A stretch of 64,000 nt of DNA from Dactylellina haptotyla (Eukaryota; Ascomycota; Orbiliomycetes; Orbiliales; Orbiliaceae), in assembly GCA_031310005.1 (NCBI GenBank), contig CM062384.1:3348001-3412000 (forward strand), given 5' to 3'. Every line of letters starts with the position of its first letter. The stretch's first letter is position 1. A model generated the notes under the pieces. That model was given only the letters and a program-made list of their open reading frames with translations, had not been told where the DNA came from and did no database searches. The translations under genes and the position numbers were made by a program. Below, in pieces: positions 59,745 to 64,000 of the stretch.

Positions 59745-61821
59745 TAAATGATCTACGGGGCGTCACCGACTTGGAGCTTCTTTTTCTAATTTTGTCTTAT
59801 TCAGACTTTTTATACGCCGTTTAGTGACCAGATTATTGTGTTGCGGTGAATCTGCGGGTTTGGGCTTGGTTGGGGATCCACTCTGAACTCTGCTATTGCT
59901 ATTCTGGACCGATGTCGAGTGTTCCCGTTTCATATATATTGCTTAGATCTTAGTTTCAGAAGAGGAATTAAACTTCTTATCTGTATTTTAGACCTTTTCT
60001 TTTATAAATATAATAATAAATTGGCAGAGTGTATATGTTATGCTTGGTACCTGGCGGTGCAAGGGGCATGCGTTTTAGCGAGATGGAGCACCGTTATTTT
60101 CATCGAGTAAGCTGCATATGTGAACATGGGCCTTTCAATCAAAAGGGACACAGCTTGTGGTAAGCCGCATGGCAAACTCTGTATAAGGACCGATATTGAA
60201 AGAAGCCCCACCAGGCAGGCTAAATAGCATGCGTGCGACTTTTGTATCTAGGAAACTCTTCATAGACGGAGGGGCTGTCCAGTGGCACCTGATCTAGTAT
60301 GGTAGCGTCAAAGTTTAGCTATCAGAGCCTTGAGCCATCTAATAACTTCGAAGTTTAAAAAAGCGTAGTGATTTTCATAGCCCCGCCATTTCACTATCAG
60401 TCAAACTGAATGCGAATGCCTTGGGCTCGTTATCAAAGACAAGATAAACCTGCACCTTGGCTGCTCGGATTTTCCATTAAAAATTGGTAGTGACTTGCGA
60501 CCGACAACAATCGGTCTGCAAACCTGAAGCGGCAGCGGCATGGCCCATGCTCGCGAGGCGAGACACAACCAAGCAATCATCTTCAAGCGAGTCAGCGAGA
60601 ATTTGCGACTCGTATTCACCCCTCATGAGTATTCACCCTCTCTGCCCCACAGAAGTTTGTAAATCTCTGCATGCTTATCCTCCATGAGTTCTGTCAGACC
60701 GTCGTTCATGGTGCAGATGGGGTGCGAGTTTCATCTTGTGTATGCAGAGTCTCGGTTAAGCTGTCTTGGTTTCAAACCAAGCCGAGATGACCTCGACTAT
60801 TTTTGCCTTCGAGCCTGCTGGGAACAAAGAACCGTTCCTTGCCAGCGCCAGGGGCAGAGTGAGGTGAGAAGCAGAAGCGGACTAGTTTGGTGGAGGCGCA
60901 CCTGGCAGAACCAGATTTCTTGAACACCGGCGGGATGCAAGCTGCAGGGACGATCTAAATTTGGTCTCCATCAGTTACCCACAACGAGAAGGTTTGTCCA
61001 ACACATCTCGCTCCCGCTTCAACCTCGCAGCAGGATTCTCAGTTGGTGGTTGGCGCTAGAAGATGAGCTCGAAGGGGAAGCACTCTGGCAAGATTCATCT
61101 GCGGGGCCTGAGGCCCAGGCTTAGGGATCTCGAGATAGAATAGTCAGAATTAGAATCCTCCTCTTTAGCGCGAGACTGTGCTGGGCGATGTTTCTCGTTG
61201 CTAGCTTGGTGAGACTCCGCTATCATGACTTGCATGTCGCAATGGGTAGAAACGCATACTTCCTTGAAAGATTACGCTAATTATACTAGATTGTGCAACT
61301 AAGAATCTTCGGAGGCTGCAAATTTGGGCCCCACGCGTGCGGGACCAGGACCCACAGAGAAAAGAAAGAATCGCAGAACGAAACAAAGACCGAAAGGAAA
61401 AAGCAAAATCCTAACTGACAGCCATTATCGAGATTGGTGCCATCCCGCGCCGAGGCAACCATTAACATCACTAAAGCACGGTTTGAAAGTCGCAGAGTCT
61501 GAGGAAGAGAAAATGCAATGTGATCGAATGACCCCAGCCCGCGCTCCGCCGATCCCTCTAAGACAGCTAGGCTATCTTTATAGGAATCGGCTTCTGTCAA
61601 AACCAAAAAGAGGATGAGATGCGAAGTGTATAAGAAGACCCAGAAGTTCCTACTGAAACATAGTCGATCAAGCAGCTTCTTCATCACGCTTCGTCTAAAA
61701 CAAAGAATTAGGATAATCAATCTGCGATTGATTATACCTCTACCTTTTCTACCTTCTGTATCATCAATTTCTTATTGAAGCGGTCACAATATCTTAATCG
61801 CACCTCGAGCCTCTTCTCAGA
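59745..61821. other. Intergenic, 2.1 kb
   Basis: It lies between the Ala/Thr/Ser-rich gene and the rhodopsin-domain gene. A 144-codon minus-strand frame at 61286-61720 overlaps the receptor promoter and has no recognisable domain. A CT/TA-rich leader precedes the receptor start. Confidence 0.45.
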
Positions 61822-63265
61822 ATGGAGGCCCCGCAGAATCTAACCACGAGCGATTTGGACGTGGCGGCAGCGATTTGCATCAATGTTGCTTTCCTAGCTC
61901 GAAAGTTCTACGATAGCAAGACATTGGATGTGATATATGCGCTAGCGGAGTTCTACCTTGATCATCCAAACGTAACAAACCAGGAGATCATTGAATTCTC
62001 TGGAGCGCGCCTGAACGACTTGACGTATCTTGAAAATTTCGTCGGCGGCCCTGAAAATGTTAGAGATAGCATTTACTGGGTTGCCCAGATTTCCCCATAT
62101 CTCCCGCGAACTCCAGGAACCGGCCATATTTTAATACCAATTTTCTGGGTTTTCACAATTTTAACCACTTTCGTCTTGGGTCTCCGACTTTGGTCTAGAC
62201 AAACAATTGCTGGCGGCATTAGAGCTTACGACTGGATAATGGTTGTTGGATATGTAAGTTCTAGTTTTCTCTGATATGTCTAAATGCATAATTGCTGACG
62301 CTAAGAGGGGTTTAGTTCATGACACTTGGATACGGTTCGGTTGCCTTGTATCACGCTATAAATATCAACAGGACATCTCAATTCTGGGATTACAGTTGGA
62401 ACGAAGTTGCCTTGCAGCAAGCTGTAAGATATATCTTCCCCTCAGTTACAGAGATATCCGCAAGCTGACTGTAAATGCGATAGTTCTACATGACGCTCGA
62501 TGTGCTTTACCCGTGTACCTCATTAGTGATAAAATCATCGCTGCTATTGTTCTACTACAACCTGTCGCCTGCTCGCTATCTTAAGTGGTGCGTGTGGGCA
62601 ACCTTCGCATTCTCAGTCGCGACAGTCATAGCAGCGGTCAGTTACAGTTTGTTCAAATGCGCACCGGTAGCGTATTGGACGGAATGGTACACTAGCGTTT
62701 GTGACACCCACCAGACCATCCCATATCTTGTCACCGGAGCAGCCATGATTCTGTCCGATATCATTATCTGGGTTATGCCTCTCCCTATGGTCATGAGACT
62801 CCAACTATATCGACGTGAGAGAATTGCCGCGATCTTCACCTTTAGCTTGGGAATCTTGTAAGTTTCACCTATAAGCCGGTAGATGACATATTTTGCTAAC
62901 ATCTTATAAGTGCCTGTATTGCATCCGGTTTCCGCCTTTCGGCTCTCCACAGATACTTTCTTACATCAGGTGGTACTGGCAAGACGCCCATCATCAACGC
63001 CTGGACAATTGTGGAACTGAACCTTGCCATAATTTGCGCTTCCGCTCCTGCGCTGAGAGCCCTATGCATCAAGCACGTGCCGAAGCTTCTCAGCTATGGA
63101 CCGAGTAACTCTAGTGTCAACGAGCGACAGTATAATAACAGCAGTCCCAGTAACCAAAAGGTTCACGGAAGGGTCATCATTCACCACGATCAGATCGCGA
63201 GATCAAATAGTTCTTTAAGCGAGAAAGCCTCGACTTCTAGTCCGAGGATTGGATCACCTGTATAG
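61822..63265 (+). CDS. Fungal rhodopsin-domain seven-helix membrane protein
   Basis: Four exons, 61822-62253, 62316-62423, 62484-62857 and 62911-63265, give 422 residues with matching phases. After an unusually long helical N-terminus (1-110, no signal peptide) come seven membrane segments beginning ILIPIFWVFTILTTFVLGLR, ending with AWTIVELNLAIICASAPALR. Signatures of the fungal rhodopsin domain (PTH11-like integral membrane proteins) include YDWIMVVGYFMTLGYG, FYMTLDVLYPCTSLVIKSSL, FKCAPVAYW, CDTH and the segment SDIIIWVMPLPMVMRLQL. The C-terminal tail of about 70 residues is Ser/Asn-rich. Some relatives carry a CFEM domain, but none is here. The ligand is unknown; a surface-sensing role is inferred. 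It is probably a receptor rather than a light-driven pump, as no retinal lysine is identifiable. Confidence 0.88.
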
Positions 63266-64000
63266 TTTCGGTTAAAGCGGATCCAAAGCCTTTTCCTTTT
63301 CGCGTTTAATATCCTATGTTCCTTTATAAGGTTACATGCTCGGCTTTTAATTTTTGGCATTTATTCCGTTCCAGACTTTTGTTCATCATTTCCTGTTTAT
63401 AATCGTTTAATAGGGTGGAGCTGGACAATATCAATTACGAACCATGTATTCCGTTGAGCTTTCTTCTTCTTAATGGGCAACATTATAGTATATGTACTGT
63501 TTCTTAATGGATATTTCAATATCGAGTTAATATAAACCAATACTACAATTCAATTTTATCTAAATATACTACCATGGGTCGAAGGCAAATGACACACGGC
63601 AAGGGAGGAATGTAAGAAGTTAATTACCAGTATTTACTTATCTCCCTGTCAAATAATTATTATTACGATCGACATCGAGGGTTAACGAAACACACGATAT
63701 CACTACCGAAGTTCGAACATATTGCTGTAATTGAAAGGTATGAAATGCGAGTCTAATTGATTGATCATGCGAGATTTGAGAGGGTTGGTATGTGCGATAT
63801 TGCATGTGCGCCTGGGGGTCACATAGCTAGGTTAGGTCGGAAGGCGCGACCGGGTCAGGCACCAGCTCGTCTCCAATTGAGCTCTCGAGCAAAGGAACTT
63901 GCCGCCAGATAATTATCGATAAAGGAGGAAGGTCTACATATCCAATGTGTCAAGCCATCAAAAAGTCGCAATTTTCTCCATTGCTGCGCATGATGTAATT
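63266..64000. other. Intergenic to window edge
   Basis: 735 AT-rich bases after the receptor gene; no supported gene or repeat. Confidence 0.45.

Noticed and set aside
61286-61720. 144-codon minus-strand frame before the rhodopsin gene
   Set aside because: It overlaps the receptor promoter, has no domain and lacks a convincing start or intron pattern.

Overview
The window comes from a filamentous ascomycete (Pezizomycotina). The genes carry short introns (about 50-250 bases) with GTAAGT-type donors and CTAAC/CTGAC-like branch sites. The gene families are also typical: a bZIP protein with DUF3425, a fungal rhodopsin-domain receptor, a CBM1 cellulose-binding module, DUF7029/DUF7223, and an RGG-rich Argonaute. 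A leotiomycete is my guess; nothing here proves it. I rebuilt 19 protein-coding genes. In nearly all of them every splice junction keeps frame and restores a family motif. I found no tRNA, rRNA, CRISPR array, retroelement or intact transposon.

Layout. 0-6.3 kb: two divergent genes of unknown function, a charged 709-residue protein (-) and a glutamine-rich 580-residue protein (+). 6.9-10.8 kb (-): a MARVEL-family four-helix membrane protein and an intracellular lipoxygenase. 13.8-21.3 kb: a GPI-anchored S28 serine peptidase (+), a membrane-anchored kelch protein (+) and a Kre9/Knh1-like membrane protein (-). 24.8-30.2 kb (-): a small secreted protein and a bZIP-DUF3425 regulator, set in long gene-poor stretches. 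35.3-43.3 kb: a DUF2235 serine hydrolase (-), a 74-residue coiled-coil protein (-), a 100-residue PLDc_N membrane protein (+) and a GPI-anchored protein with three six-cysteine repeats (-). 45.9-50 kb: a CBM1-bearing polygalacturonase (+) converging on a secreted DUF7029/DUF7223 protein (-). 51.8-55.5 kb: a complete Argonaute (+) with a CCHC zinc knuckle before its RGG region. 56.4-63.3 kb (+): a second membrane-anchored kelch protein, a small Ala/Thr/Ser-rich protein and a seven-helix rhodopsin-domain receptor.

How the genes relate. There is no obvious metabolic cluster. The common thread is the cell surface: about eleven of the nineteen products are secreted, GPI-anchored or membrane proteins linked to wall sensing or plant-polymer use. 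The two kelch genes are old paralogues that share an intron position. The Argonaute is the only RNA-silencing gene here; no Dicer or RNA-dependent RNA polymerase is visible.

Strongest leads: the knuckle-RGG Argonaute, the cysteine-module protein, the CBM1-GH28 fusion, the kelch pair, and a compact promoter at 59 kb with four CGCCACA copies and a CRE-type palindrome.
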